Source: Desulfitibacter sp. BRH_c19 (lineage in GTDB: Bacteria > Bacillota > DSM-16504 > Desulfitibacterales > Desulfitibacteraceae). From it: a DNA stretch of 64,000 nucleotides. Every line of letters begins with the position of its first letter. The stretch's first letter is position 1. The notes under the pieces are model-generated. The model saw only the letters and a list, made by a program, of their open reading frames with translations, did not search any database and had not been told where the DNA came from. Position numbers and translations under genes: made by a program. Below, piece by piece: positions 35,732 through 45,685 of this stretch. The stretch covers positions 62,001-126,000 of the forward strand of contig LOER01000016.1 of the NCBI GenBank assembly GCA_001515945.1, read 5' to 3'.

Positions 35732-36670
35732 TTACCTCCTAGGAAGAGTCTTTTTAAGAAGTCCTATTATATTATTTCCCATTACCTTTGCTATTTCCTG
35801 GTCATTAAAACCATTTTGTTTGAGTACTTTTATTAAGTTTGGTAATCTTGAGGAATCCTCCAAATTATTGATAGAAAAATCAGCCCCATCAAAATCTGAC
35901 CCGATCCCAACATGGTCAACTCCCACTAAGTCGGTTACATGTCTTATATGGGCTACAATTGAATTTACATCTTGCTTTAAACCTATAAAATCAGGGTAAA
36001 AGGTAATAGATATAATACCACCAGTCTTTGCTATTTCCTTGATCTGATTATCGGTAAGATTTCTTAGATGAGGACATAAAGCATGGCAATTCGAATGTGA
36101 TGCTATTAGTGGATTCTGTGTAATACTAATTACATCCCAAAAACTTGCAGGGGACAAATGAGATATATCACATAATATACCCAATTCAGTCATTCTGTTT
36201 ACTATTTGTTTTCCAAAAGAGGTTAGTCCACCGGTTTCATTACATCCATCAGCTATCATATTTCGATGATTCCATGTAAGTCCTATACTTCTTACTCCAA
36301 GATGTGCAAAAATATCTAACATAGGAATACTTTCAATCGGCTCTGCCCCTTCTAGAGAGAGGAGGATGCCTGTTTTTTCAGGATACTTGGAGATAACTAT
36401 CTCAAGATCCTCTTTGTTTTTAATATGTATTAGCTTTGGATCCTTGGCAATATCTAAAAAGTTATTTATGAGTTCCAAACTTCTTCTTAAGCTTAAGCCA
36501 GGTTTATAGACTGAGTGAATATATACTGCCATAAACTGAATCACAACACCAGATTGGCTAAGTTTTGGTAGATCTACATGGGCAGCAGCATTTTTAAAAA
36601 AATCAATTTCACCTGAATTTATTTTCAATAGGGTGTCACAATGACTATCTACTATCTTAATATTACTCAC
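35732..36670 (-). CDS. Membrane dipeptidase family protein (M19, renal dipeptidase-like)
   Basis: A 312-aa zinc dipeptidase: VDSHCDTLLKI (His-x-Asp), LSLEGAEPIES (bridging Glu), CDISHLSP (metal His), ASHSNCHAL, and GIGSDFDGAD. Bacterial members are cytoplasmic and cleave dipeptides including those with D-residues. First gene of the dipeptidase-PHP-aminotransferase operon. Confidence 0.9.
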   Translation of the reverse strand: MSNIKIVDSHCDTLLKINSGEIDFFKNAAAHVDLPKLSQSGVVIQFMAVYIHSVYKPGLSLRRSLELINNFLDIAKDPKLIHIKNKEDLEIVISKYPEKTGILLSLEGAEPIESIPMLDIFAHLGVRSIGLTWNHRNMIADGCNETGGLTSFGKQIVNRMTELGILCDISHLSPASFWDVISITQNPLIASHSNCHALCPHLRNLTDNQIKEIAKTGGIISITFYPDFIGLKQDVNSIVAHIRHVTDLVGVDHVGIGSDFDGADFSINNLEDSSRLPNLIKVLKQNGFNDQEIAKVMGNNIIGLLKKTLPRR

Positions 36671-36703
36671 TCATAATTCCCCCTTAGCAATAAGCTCATA
36701 TAA

Positions 36704-36733
36704 AAACCTGTCTACTCCTTGCGGAACAAACAG
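36704..36733 (-). terminator. Probable terminator after spoVS
   Basis: CCTGT and ACAGG (with partial extension) flank a 19-nt loop; the - strand continues with TTTTTATATG. The stem is short, so the call is moderate. Confidence 0.45.
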
Positions 36734-36759
36734 GCATTAAAACTTAATTATAGTATATA

Positions 36760-37020
36760 TTATCTCGGTTCAACAATTAACTTAATAGCAGTTCTTTCCT
36801 CTCCGTCAATTAGAATGTCTGTAAATGCGGGTATACAAATAAGGTCCATTCCACTAGGAGCTACAAATCCCCTTGCAATTGCTACTGCTTTTACTGCCTG
36901 ATTAAGTGCACCTGCACCTATTGCTTGCATTTCAGCAGCACCTTTCTCTCTTAAAACCCCTGCTAAAGCACCTGCTACAGAATTTGGACTTGATTTTGCT
37001 GAAACTTTCAATACATTCAT
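36760..37020 (-). CDS. spoVS: Stage V sporulation protein S
   Basis: An 86-aa Alba-like protein, one of the most conserved sporulation proteins. The sequence MNVLKVSAKSSPNSVAGALAG... with AIGAGALNQAVKAVAIARGF and a terminal ERTAIKLIVEP is essentially the family consensus. It follows ymdB and rny, the usual order in Firmicutes. Confidence 0.97.
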   Translation of the reverse strand: MNVLKVSAKSSPNSVAGALAGVLREKGAAEMQAIGAGALNQAVKAVAIARGFVAPSGMDLICIPAFTDILIDGEERTAIKLIVEPR

Positions 37021-37128
37021 TAACTAACCTCCCTTAATTGTTTCATTGAAAATTGGATACCCTTCTAAATTTAATATATTCTTCTCAGTTTAAAAAAATC
37101 CTTTTATTGAAATATTTATTTTAATATA

Positions 37129-37908
37129 TTATTCAAAATATTTTTGTAATCTCTCTATTTTTACAGTTTTGCCGGATAGATCATCTACTTCAATAAACAC
37201 TCCATTTAACTGTGATAAACCTGTAGCAACCTCAAAACGATTTGGCATTTGGGTTAAAAATCTTGAAATAATATTTTCCTTCTTTATGCCTAAGACAGAT
37301 TCATATGGGCCAGTCATTCCAACATCAGTTATGTAAGCTGTCCCTTTTGGTAAAATCTTATTATCCGCTGTTTGGATGTGAGTATGCGTTCCTAAGACAG
37401 CTGAAACTTTTCCATCTAGATAATAGCCTAAAGCCATCTTCTCAGAAGTAGCCTCTGCATGAATATCTACAATAACTATATTTGTTTGGTCAATAATTTG
37501 TGATAGGATTATATCCATAGTTCTAAATGGACATTCTAATGCTTGCATATATACACGGCCTTGAATATTTACAATACATATTTTTATATTGTTTTTCGTA
37601 ATTATCTTGTACCCTTTACCAGGAGTTGCTGGCGGATAATTGGCTGGCCTTACAATTTTCTCTTCTGTATCAATGAAACTAATAATATCTTTCTTATCCC
37701 AAACATGGTTTCCCAATGTAATAAAGTCAACTCCATCATTATAAAGCTCATTAGCAACCTGTGCTGTTAATCCATTTCCTCCGGCAGCATTCTCTGCATT
37801 TGCTATAATCATATCGGCATTAAATTCTGCTTCTAGCTGTGGCAACATATTTTTAATAATACTTCTGCCTGGTTTACCAACAATATCTCCAATAAATAAA
37901 AACTTCAA
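37129..37908 (-). CDS. ymdB: YmdB-family metallophosphoesterase
   Basis: A 259-aa calcineurin-like phosphoesterase: FIGDIVGKPGR, NAENAAGGNGLT, LGNHVWDKKDI, DIHAEATSEK, GTHTHIQTAD. YmdB of Bacillus hydrolyses 2',3'-cyclic nucleotides in vitro and affects motility and biofilm decisions. It lies between rny and spoVS as in Bacillus. Confidence 0.93.
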   Translation of the reverse strand: MKFLFIGDIVGKPGRSIIKNMLPQLEAEFNADMIIANAENAAGGNGLTAQVANELYNDGVDFITLGNHVWDKKDIISFIDTEEKIVRPANYPPATPGKGYKIITKNNIKICIVNIQGRVYMQALECPFRTMDIILSQIIDQTNIVIVDIHAEATSEKMALGYYLDGKVSAVLGTHTHIQTADNKILPKGTAYITDVGMTGPYESVLGIKKENIISRFLTQMPNRFEVATGLSQLNGVFIEVDDLSGKTVKIERLQKYFE

Positions 37909-37932
37909 ATTCTAGCCCTCCGACTATATCTA

Positions 37933-38445
37933 TTATTTATTAAAAACCATTACTTTTCCTTCTTCCCTAAATGCAAAAAGCTTTTGGTTCATCATTTCAT
38001 GACCAAGATTGTCTAGCATTGTTCCAATTAGATCTTCTTGAAAAAGCTGATCTTCTTTTGTAAGCTCTTCTACTTCTACTACAATGGAATTCTTAAAATA
38101 ATCTTGCGTTAATGAAATTATAAGATTTACCTCTTGAGCAGAAAGATTTTCCATTTTTCTATATATATCTAATACAGTTAATCTTCCACAAGTACTGTAT
38201 TTTATGTTGAACGGATTAACTACTTGTCCTTTTTCTAAATAATAAAGGGTGCTAAGACATTTATCTATTAATGAGGAAAACTCACTAATATTATTGTCAT
38301 TATCGTTTAATAAAAAAGTAAACTTTATTTCTCTTGAATCTGGTTCACAGCATATACTACTAATTTCCGGGTACCTAACAAGCATTGATATTAGTAAGCC
38401 AACACCATCAGATACCTGTTTCCCACTTTTGTAACGTAAAGACAC
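37933..38445 (-). CDS. Conserved protein of unknown function between rny and ymdB
   Basis: A 170-aa soluble acidic protein without recognisable motif; two parts are seen, a beta-rich N-terminal half (PEISSICCEPDSREIKFTFLL) and a helical C-terminal half (EDQLFQEDLIGTMLDNLGHEM). It lies 24 bases upstream of ymdB on the same strand and may share its transcript. Family not recognised. Confidence 0.65.
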   Translation of the reverse strand: MSLRYKSGKQVSDGVGLLISMLVRYPEISSICCEPDSREIKFTFLLNDNDNNISEFSSLIDKCLSTLYYLEKGQVVNPFNIKYSTCGRLTVLDIYRKMENLSAQEVNLIISLTQDYFKNSIVVEVEELTKEDQLFQEDLIGTMLDNLGHEMMNQKLFAFREEGKVMVFNK

Positions 38446-38572
38446 TATATCACCACTCCTCTATCTCTTTTGAGCTAATTAATCTTATTATCTTTTCTTC
38501 ATATTCTTATAAAACTCCTGCTATAAATAATTATTTATATGGAACAAAAATTTCCAAGAAAACTGCAAAAAG

Positions 38573-38599
38573 AAATAACGGTCTTTATGACCGTTATTT
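38573..38599 (-). terminator. Terminator after rny
   Basis: AAATAACGGTC and GACCGTTATTT form a perfect 11-bp stem with a 5-nt loop that overlaps the rny stop codon; the - strand tail is CTTTTTG. Confidence 0.8.
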
Positions 38600-40144
38600 T
38601 GCATAATCAACTGCTCTAGTTTCTCTGATAACCACAACTTTTATTTGTCCAGGATACTCTAGCTCTTGTTCAACCTTCTTAACTAAGTCCCTTGCTAGGG
38701 TCACGGATTGTATGTCATCTATTCTATCAGGTTTAACCATTATCCTAACTTCTCTTCCTGCTTGTATTGCATATGATTTTTCAACACCTTCAAATGAATC
38801 GGCAATTTCTTCTAACTTTTGAAGACGTTTGATATATGACTCTAATGTCTCCCTACGTGCACCTGGCCTTGCAGCTGAAATTGTATCAGCAGCTTGAACC
38901 AAAACTGCTTCAATACTATGAGCCTCAATATCACCATGATGCGCACCTATTGCATGAATAACTGCAGAAGATTCCTTATACTTTTTAGCTAAATCTACCC
39001 CAAGTTGTACGTGAGGCCCTTCTACTTCATGATCAACAGCCTTGCCTATATCATGTAAGAGACCAGCTCTTTTTGCTAATTGAACATCTACACCTAACTC
39101 AGAAGCCATCGTTCCAGCTAAATGAGCTACTTCTATGGAATGCTTCAGAACATTTTGTCCATAACTTGTACGGTAATGTAAACGTCCTAAAAGTCTAACT
39201 AACTCTGGATGAAGGCCATGAATATTTGTTTCAAAGGTCGCCTGCTCTCCCTCTTCCCGGATTTTTTGCTCTACTTCCTTTTTACCTTTTTCTACCATTT
39301 CTTCAATTCGAGCAGGGTGAATTCTACCATCAAGAATTAACTTTTCAAGAGCAATTCTAGCAACCTCACGACGAATCGGGTCGAAACCTGACAAGATTAC
39401 TGCTTCTGGTGTATCATCAATAATTAAATCTATACCAGTAAGTGTTTCTAGTGTCCTAATGTTTCTACCTTCTCGTCCTATTATGCGACCTTTCATTTCA
39501 TCATTGGGGAGAACCACCACAGATACTGTAGTTTCAGCAACATGATCAGCTGCACACCTCTGGATTGACAGAGTTATAATTTCTTTTGCTTTTTTATCGG
39601 CTTCTTCTTTAGCCTGGTTTTCTAACTCCTTTATCAAAATAGCCATTTCATGTTTGATTTCTTGTTCCACATTACCCAGTAATATCTGTTTGGCTTCCTC
39701 AGAGGTCATACCTGAAATTCTTTCTAATTCCCCTTTTTGTCTATGGGAGGCCTCTACAAGTTCTTTTCTAACATTTTCAAGCTCATTCTCTTTCTTTTGC
39801 ATATATTCTTCTTTTCTCTCAATTGAATCTACCTTTTTATCAAGAGATTCCTCTTTTTGTACTAATCTTCTTTCTAGCCTTTGAAGCTCATTTCTTCTAT
39901 CTTTACTTTCTCTTTCAAGCTCATTTCTTAACCTATGAACTTCTTCCTTTGCTTCTAAAATTGCTTCTCTCTTTTTTGCTTCTGCATCCTTTTTTGCTTC
40001 TTCTACTATCTTTTTAGCTGCTTCTTCTGCAGATGTAATTTTTGCTTCTGCGATATATTTTCTAATTAAATAGCCAATTACCAAAGAAATAACAACAATC
40101 ACACCAATTATTAATATTCTTTCTGGGGAATAAATACTATTCAC
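38594..40144 (-). CDS. rny: Ribonuclease Y
   Basis: A membrane-anchored endoribonuclease that starts mRNA decay in Firmicutes. N-terminal membrane helix ([18 protein letters not shown]), long coiled coil (40-190), KH domain ([19 protein letters not shown]), HD domain ([12 protein letters not shown]). The only in-frame GTG/ATG is a GTG (40144) lying inside the AGGAGGTG site itself, while an ATT at 40133-40135 is 8 bases from AGGAGG, so an unusual ATT start is possible. The predicted protein is 513-516 aa, as usual. Confidence 0.95.
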   Translation of the reverse strand: MNSIYSPERILIIGVIVVISLVIGYLIRKYIAEAKITSAEEAAKKIVEEAKKDAEAKKREAILEAKEEVHRLRNELERESKDRRNELQRLERRLVQKEESLDKKVDSIERKEEYMQKKENELENVRKELVEASHRQKGELERISGMTSEEAKQILLGNVEQEIKHEMAILIKELENQAKEEADKKAKEIITLSIQRCAADHVAETTVSVVVLPNDEMKGRIIGREGRNIRTLETLTGIDLIIDDTPEAVILSGFDPIRREVARIALEKLILDGRIHPARIEEMVEKGKKEVEQKIREEGEQATFETNIHGLHPELVRLLGRLHYRTSYGQNVLKHSIEVAHLAGTMASELGVDVQLAKRAGLLHDIGKAVDHEVEGPHVQLGVDLAKKYKESSAVIHAIGAHHGDIEAHSIEAVLVQAADTISAARPGARRETLESYIKRLQKLEEIADSFEGVEKSYAIQAGREVRIMVKPDRIDDIQSVTLARDLVKKVEQELEYPGQIKVVVIRETRAVDYAK

Positions 40145-40179
40145 CTCCTACTGCTTCTATTTTGCTGACATAAAATAAA

Positions 40180-40200
40180 CCGAGCATCAAGAAAACTCGG
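40180..40200 (-). terminator. Weak hairpin between recA and rny
   Basis: CCGAG and CTCGG (5 bp, 11-nt loop) are followed on the - strand by TTTATTTT. It may end recA transcription; the stem is short. Nothing else is seen in 40201-40390. Confidence 0.35.
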
Positions 40201-40390
40201 CATAGAAACATACTACCAAAACATAATTTAATATAGAAGACTCTTTTATTTTAAAAATACATCCCAATAATAAACAGTCCTCAAGTATTATTCTAATGTT
40301 ATATATAATAACCATTGGTTGGTAGTGTTTCTAATTCACATTTTCCTGCTTTTCAATTGTATTTGTTTTTATTAGAGTTGTCAAGATTAT

Positions 40391-40436
40391 TGAACATTTT
40401 AGTGTTTTTAAGTCTGAACATTTTAGTGTTTTTAAG
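40391..40436. repeat. Tandem 24-bp duplication at the recA stop codon
   Basis: TGAACATTTTAGTGTTTTTA plus AG occurs at 40391-40412 and again at 40415-40436. The recA stop codon lies in the second copy. Confidence 0.7.
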
Positions 40437-41442
40437 ATTCTGTTTTGGGACTAACTCTCTTTTTAAATTCCTCACGGATCTTAGTTTCAATTTCATCTAG
40501 TATTGTTTTATTATTCATAAGAAACTCTTTTACATTTTCACGCCCTTGTCCTAGTCTTTCCTTTTCATATGAATACCAGGAACCACTTTTGTTTATTATA
40601 TTCATTTCTGTTGCAACGTCGATGATATCTCCTTCTTTTGAAATGCCTTTGCCATATATAATATCAAACTCTGCTAGTTTAAATGGAGGAGCAACCTTAT
40701 TTTTTACTACCTTAACTCTTGTTCTATTTCCAACCATATCTGTTCCATTTTTTAAAGTTTCTATCCTTTTTACCTCTAATCTAACAGAAGAATAGAACTT
40801 TAACGCTCTGCCACCGGGTGTGACTTCCGGATTTCCAAACATAATTCCAACTTTTTCCCTAAGTTGGTTAATAAAAACGGCTGCAGTTTTGGATTTATTA
40901 ATAGATCCAGCAAGTTTTCTCAATGCCTGCGACATTAATCTTGCCTGTAATCCCACATGGGAATCTCCCATTTCGCCTTCGATTTCAGCTCTTGGAACTA
41001 ATGCTGCTACAGAATCCACCACAATTATATCAACAGCTGAACTTCTTACAAGTGCCTCAGCTATCTCTAATGCCTGTTCACCTGTATCGGGCTGAGATAT
41101 TAAGAGGTTATCAATATCTACACCTAGGTTTCTTGCATATGTAGGATCTAAGGCATGTTCAGCATCTATAAATGCAGCTATTCCACCCTTTTTTTGTGCT
41201 TCTGCTATTACATGTAGTGCAACTGTTGTCTTACCAGAAGACTCAGGGCCATAAATCTCAATAATTCTCCCCCTAGGAAGACCACCAATACCTAATGCAA
41301 GATCAAGCGAGATGGCCCCACTTGAAATAACTTCAATATGCATTCTTGCACTAGCCTCTCCCAATTTCATAATGGAACCCTTGCCAAATTGTTTTTCTAT
41401 CTGCCCCAAAGCAGCTTTTAAAGCTTGTTCTTTATCAGACAT
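40432..41442 (-). CDS. recA: Recombinase RecA
   Basis: A 336-aa strand-exchange protein and co-protease for LexA. ATG 41442 is chosen because GGGGAGAA lies 7 bases upstream; the open frame extends 12 codons further without a site. Walker [13 protein letters not shown], Walker B-like [10 protein letters not shown], and L2 loop region [21 protein letters not shown] are present. The C-terminus ([10 protein letters not shown]) is short and lacks the usual acidic tail. Confidence 0.97.
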   Translation of the reverse strand: MSDKEQALKAALGQIEKQFGKGSIMKLGEASARMHIEVISSGAISLDLALGIGGLPRGRIIEIYGPESSGKTTVALHVIAEAQKKGGIAAFIDAEHALDPTYARNLGVDIDNLLISQPDTGEQALEIAEALVRSSAVDIIVVDSVAALVPRAEIEGEMGDSHVGLQARLMSQALRKLAGSINKSKTAAVFINQLREKVGIMFGNPEVTPGGRALKFYSSVRLEVKRIETLKNGTDMVGNRTRVKVVKNKVAPPFKLAEFDIIYGKGISKEGDIIDVATEMNIINKSGSWYSYEKERLGQGRENVKEFLMNNKTILDEIETKIREEFKKRVSPKTES

Positions 41443-41566
41443 AAAAAATTCTCCCCTTTCCCATCCTAAGCCAAACAATTGTTCTTTTAAATTATATTTT
41501 ATATACTATATACTGTCAACAATTTACAAATTATTTAATTCATATATCTTAACTTTTAACAATCAT

Positions 41567-42946
41567 TTAATCAAAAATTGTCCTTTGTATATTAAATCCA
41601 CCTTCTAAGTTGAATACTTTAATAACATCAGCTGCCCTCAATATAGTATTTTCTTCCTCTTCTTTTCTAATGAAATGTAATAAAACTACACTATACGGTA
41701 CTTCTGTTTTACTTTGCAATCCCTTGATTCCCGCAGCCCCTGTAGTACCCGCATCAATTATAACACTTTCAGCATCACTTTTTATTGAAACCCTATGCCG
41801 ATGTCCATGCAATATAACTGGTATTCGATTCACAAATGCCTCTGCTATATGCGGATGATGAACCATAAAGATATCTGGAGTAGCTTCAAAATTTCCTAAT
41901 ATCATTTCTGCCCTTAGTATATACTCAAATACTGTTTCTTCATTTGGGGGAACTAAAGCACTTGAAACTGCAGCGGGATCATGAATACCTAAAATATTAA
42001 ATCCTTTAATATTGACAATTTCATCATTTACAACTACAACATTATTTATAAGTTCCATTGCTGAAATAATTTCAGGGGAATCATGGTTTCCTGCCACAAA
42101 TAGATACGGAATTGTAAAATTATTAATTTTTTCAAGTAAAATTGCCTCTAATGGACTCCCAAAATCAGAAATATCTCCTGTATCTATGATTATATCTACT
42201 TCAAAGCTTTCGGAAACCTGTTTAATAAACTCAAAAGCAGCAGGATTATTATGTATATCGGAAACATGAAGGACCTTTATTGTATCAGCAAATTCTCCTA
42301 TTGGTCTAACTAGATCAACTTTTTCAAATAACTCATAGAGACTATCAGCACTAACTTTGAGTTGCTCTCCTAATTTATCTACCTTTACAAATGCTTCTTG
42401 TGCAAATCCTATCATCCATGGAGCAGCTTTAATTACACCTCTATATTGTGGATTAGAAAACTCATTAATGTTATATGTGTAAAAGGTCCCAGTTAGTAAA
42501 ATTGCCATTATCCCAAAACCCATAAGAGCCGCTTTTAAATAATCAAATACATCTCGCTTGTGTAGCAAAAGCATGGCGAAAGCACCACCTATGAATGCAA
42601 TCAAAAGCATTCTTGCAATAAATAGTCCTGCATGCCACCTAACTTCATTGATTACCTTGTCCACGAAGTCTGCTTGATCTATTGGTTCTTCAATAAGCTC
42701 TTGAAGTAAATCTATATCTATATTTATAAGGGTAACACCCAGTTTTATGGGAGTCTGATGAGTTTTCGCACTAATAATACCCACAGGTGGAATGCTAATT
42801 TCTGTTAATCCATCATCAAATATCTCTAAAGATAATCTAAACTCAAAACCCTCAATGCTAAAACTCATGTCCCCAAAAAGTGTAACAAATGTAAAAGTTG
42901 TTACTACTATTAATATAAGGATTAACCATGTTTCTTTGGAAATCAT
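41567..42946 (-). CDS. Membrane-anchored metallophosphoesterase
   Basis: A 459-aa protein with an N-terminal membrane helix (8-25), two more (about 105-160) and a C-terminal cytosolic or exposed calcineurin-like domain from residue 225: HVSDIHNN, DTGDISD, GNHDSPE, VHHPHI, HGHRHRV. All metal ligands are present. The extracytoplasmic segment between helix 1 and 2 is unrecognised. It is next to pncC; substrate unknown. Confidence 0.8.
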   Translation of the reverse strand: MISKETWLILILIVVTTFTFVTLFGDMSFSIEGFEFRLSLEIFDDGLTEISIPPVGIISAKTHQTPIKLGVTLINIDIDLLQELIEEPIDQADFVDKVINEVRWHAGLFIARMLLIAFIGGAFAMLLLHKRDVFDYLKAALMGFGIMAILLTGTFYTYNINEFSNPQYRGVIKAAPWMIGFAQEAFVKVDKLGEQLKVSADSLYELFEKVDLVRPIGEFADTIKVLHVSDIHNNPAAFEFIKQVSESFEVDIIIDTGDISDFGSPLEAILLEKINNFTIPYLFVAGNHDSPEIISAMELINNVVVVNDEIVNIKGFNILGIHDPAAVSSALVPPNEETVFEYILRAEMILGNFEATPDIFMVHHPHIAEAFVNRIPVILHGHRHRVSIKSDAESVIIDAGTTGAAGIKGLQSKTEVPYSVVLLHFIRKEEEENTILRAADVIKVFNLEGGFNIQRTIFD

Positions 42947-42950
42947 GTAT

Positions 42951-43427
42951 TCACCTTTCTTCCATCAATAATAAGAGAGAATTCGCTATAGCAGAGGAAA
43001 CAGACTGTTTTCTAATATTTTTCCGGTTTCCTGCAAATAGATGTTTATATATTAAAATATTATTCTCCATAGCAATTCCGATATACACGAGACCAACAGG
43101 TTTATCCTTACTTCCTCCTCCCGGCCCAGCAATCCCTGTTATAGCTATACCAATATGTGCATTAGCAATATCTCTTATCCTTAGGGCCATTTCTTTAGCA
43201 GTATTTTCACTAACTGCCCCATATTGTTGGATTGTACTGTTTTTCACTCCAAGTAGATTGATTTTTGCTTCATTACTATATGTAATTAATCCTATTTCAA
43301 AAAATTCAGAGCTGCCAGGAATACTTGTTAATTCTGCTGCAAGTAATCCACCAGTACACGATTCAGCAACTGCAACCTTAATATTATTTCCTTTTAACTG
43401 TTTTACCAAAGACTCTAAATTTTTCAT
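42951..43427 (-). CDS. pncC: Nicotinamide-nucleotide amidohydrolase (CinA C-terminal type)
   Basis: A 158-aa stand-alone CinA C-terminal domain that deamidates NMN to nicotinate mononucleotide in NAD recycling. Motifs VAESCTGGLLAAELTSIPGSS (catalytic Ser/Thr region), VGLVYIG and ITGIAGPGGGSKDKPVG. The N-terminal CinA domain is absent. It ends 5 bases before the membrane phosphoesterase gene begins. Confidence 0.9.
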   Translation of the reverse strand: MKNLESLVKQLKGNNIKVAVAESCTGGLLAAELTSIPGSSEFFEIGLITYSNEAKINLLGVKNSTIQQYGAVSENTAKEMALRIRDIANAHIGIAITGIAGPGGGSKDKPVGLVYIGIAMENNILIYKHLFAGNRKNIRKQSVSSAIANSLLLLMEER

Positions 43428-43469
43428 TTACTACTCCTTAGGTTATGTTGTTTAATCAATTTATAGCAT

Positions 43470-43504
43470 AAAAAAGAACCTATAACAAACTTTTGTTATA
43501 GGTT
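43470..43504 (-). terminator. Terminator after the FtsH-like gene
   Basis: A perfect 12-bp stem, AACCTATAACAA (43477-43488) with TTGTTATAGGTT (43493-43504), is followed on the - strand by CTTTTTTATG. Confidence 0.88.
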
Positions 43505-43525
43505 TAGTGAGAAACAGTCACTTGA

Positions 43526-45007
43526 TTAATTTAAATAGTTTCTTAGGTCTTCTCCATTAACATATTCATCATCTACAAGTTTCTGGCTGAGTTTAGTCAA
43601 TGCAGCAAGATTATCTTCTAATATTTGATTGACAGTATCTTCTTGTTCACGAAGTATTAATTGACACTGTTTACCTAATAAGTTTTTACTTATATCCTCA
43701 GGACTTATTATTCCCAGAGTAGACATTCCATTAAATATAATTCTTTTAACCATTTTCAAGGCTTCATTATAATCATTTCCTGAGCCTGTACTCTTGCATT
43801 TTAAAATAATCACTTCAGCAGAAGCTCCTGCTAAAAGTATTTTTATCTGATTTTCTAAATAATCTAATGTATATAAATACATATCTTCTGCAGGCTTTTG
43901 TCGCATGTAGCCAAGGGCACTATCTCTTGAAGTAATAGTTATATGGGATACAGATTCAGGTCTTACAGATTCACTTATTATTGCATGCCCTATTTCATGT
44001 ACGGCTATGCGATATTTTTCTTCTTTTGAAGGCTTCCGATCAGTTTTTTCCCCAAGCATTACTTTGTCTACTGCTTCTTCAAAATGTTTTTGCTTTATAT
44101 CAATACTTACTTCTCTTAATGCCAAAATTGCAGCTTCATTTGCTACGCTTTCTAAATGAGCACCTGAAAAACCAAAAGTGTCTCTAGCAATTTGTTCTAA
44201 ATCCACATCAGGAGCTAAAGGTTTATTTCCTGTATGAATTTGTAAAATCTGCATCCTAGCTTCTTTTTCAGGTAAATCAACTCTTACCACTCTATCAAAT
44301 CGACCAGGACGTAACAAAGCCTCATCTAGCATGTCTACCCTATTGGTAGCACCAACAATTAATATTTTTATATCTAGATCATTGCTATCTAAACCATCCA
44401 TTTTAACAAGAAGCTCATTTAGGGTTTGGTCGTACTCCATATGGTTACTGTTTTGTCCTCGTTTGCTTCCTAAAACCTCTATTTCATCAATAAAGATTAC
44501 TGCGCGTGTCTTTTTTTCTTTGATTGCAGTCTCTTCAGCTTTTTTGAATAGATTTCTTACTCTTTGTGCTCCCACCCCTGCATACATTTCAATAAATTCA
44601 CTACCACTTGCAGACATGAATACTGCTTCTGTATAATTTGCTGCAGCCTTTGCTAAAAGCGTCTTACCAGTACCAGGAGGACCTGTCAGTAACAAACCTT
44701 TTAATGGCCTAATACCCATTATAGATATATCTTTATCTTTAATAATAAAGTCTAAGGCCTCTTTTAATTCTTGTTTAGCACTTCTTTGTCCCCCAATATC
44801 CTTAAACTGAATTGCTGATGAGTTAGCAATCCTTTTTCCTCTTCCTCCCACATTTAACACACCATTTTTCTTAAGAATGAAAAACAACATTCCTCCAAAA
44901 ACTGCAAATAATAAAATCGGGAAAATATTAAATCCTTGAATTGCTAGAAATGTAACTGCTGCTATACCGGTACCAATAATAATTTCTTTTAACTTTCCTT
45001 TTAACAT
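43526..45007 (-). CDS. FtsH-like membrane ATP-dependent metalloprotease (short paralogue)
   Basis: A 493-aa AAA+ protease with two closely spaced N-terminal membrane segments (about 8-46) and no extracytoplasmic domain. Walker A GPPGTGKTLLAKA, Walker B VIFIDEIEVLG, second region of homology GATNRVDMLDEALLRPGRFDR and zinc motif HEIGHAII with a later Asp ligand candidate (GSGNDYNEAL). True FtsH is about 600-650 aa with an outer loop; the shorter build suggests a separate lineage found in Clostridia. It shares an operon with the membrane-anchored protein upstream. Confidence 0.87.
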   Translation of the reverse strand: MLKGKLKEIIIGTGIAAVTFLAIQGFNIFPILLFAVFGGMLFFILKKNGVLNVGGRGKRIANSSAIQFKDIGGQRSAKQELKEALDFIIKDKDISIMGIRPLKGLLLTGPPGTGKTLLAKAAANYTEAVFMSASGSEFIEMYAGVGAQRVRNLFKKAEETAIKEKKTRAVIFIDEIEVLGSKRGQNSNHMEYDQTLNELLVKMDGLDSNDLDIKILIVGATNRVDMLDEALLRPGRFDRVVRVDLPEKEARMQILQIHTGNKPLAPDVDLEQIARDTFGFSGAHLESVANEAAILALREVSIDIKQKHFEEAVDKVMLGEKTDRKPSKEEKYRIAVHEIGHAIISESVRPESVSHITITSRDSALGYMRQKPAEDMYLYTLDYLENQIKILLAGASAEVIILKCKSTGSGNDYNEALKMVKRIIFNGMSTLGIISPEDISKNLLGKQCQLILREQEDTVNQILEDNLAALTKLSQKLVDDEYVNGEDLRNYLN

Positions 45008-45024
45008 ATTAAACCTCTCCCACT

Positions 45025-45552
45025 TTATAGATTAGTGTTAGTTCGCTGCATTATCCTATAGATATAGTTTTCATGGGATTGGACCTGAATAAATAAATGA
45101 GTATCATTAATATACACTTGATAGTCAATATTTTCATCGTTTTGTACTAAGCTTTGCATGCTATCCTTCAAGGTTACAAAATCACCTTGAGCCAAAGACT
45201 GATATGCATAATACTGTATTTCATTCCATACTGTTATTAACTCATTATTTGGGTTATCTACTATTCTAATTTCAAATCCTTCGTTATCCTTGACATGAGA
45301 ATGGCCTATTTCATTTAGATTTGAGTAAGCTGTTTGAATATTGTTTACCATATCTAATTCTACTGTTAAAATCAGTCCTTCTGTACCTTTTTCAATAGTA
45401 TAGTTCCTCACACCATCTACCTCAGAAATCTCTTGCCCAAGAGGTTTTTTAACTGCCATTTCAGTATAAACCCAGTTTAAGGACATAAACACACCTAGCG
45501 CTAACACAAAGGCTATTATTATTACAGGTAGGCTAAATCCTTTAATTTTCAT
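45025..45552 (-). CDS. Membrane-anchored protein of unknown function
   Basis: A 175-aa protein with one N-terminal membrane segment (residues 7-27, SLPVIIIAFVLALGVFM) and a predicted extracytoplasmic domain of about 145 residues, beta-rich near the end (IDYQVYINDTHLFIQVQ). Start ATG 45552 follows GGGGGAGG. It lies 17 bases before the FtsH-like gene and may be its partner or substrate adaptor; that is inference. Confidence 0.7.
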   Translation of the reverse strand: MKIKGFSLPVIIIAFVLALGVFMSLNWVYTEMAVKKPLGQEISEVDGVRNYTIEKGTEGLILTVELDMVNNIQTAYSNLNEIGHSHVKDNEGFEIRIVDNPNNELITVWNEIQYYAYQSLAQGDFVTLKDSMQSLVQNDENIDYQVYINDTHLFIQVQSHENYIYRIMQRTNTNL

Positions 45553-45646
45553 ATACGTTCCTCCCCCTTGACCTGTAATTTGATACATTCCTCATTATAA
45601 CTTAAAGTTTAATATATATCCTTATGAAATAGATGGAACAAAAAAA

Positions 45647-45671
45647 CCATATGAGGATAATCCCCATATGG
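45647..45671 (-). terminator. Terminator after pgsA
   Basis: CCATATG and CATATGG with an inner GGA/TCC pairing form a hairpin followed on the - strand by TTTTTTTG. Confidence 0.85.
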
Positions 45672-45685
45672 ATCTGCTGTACAAT

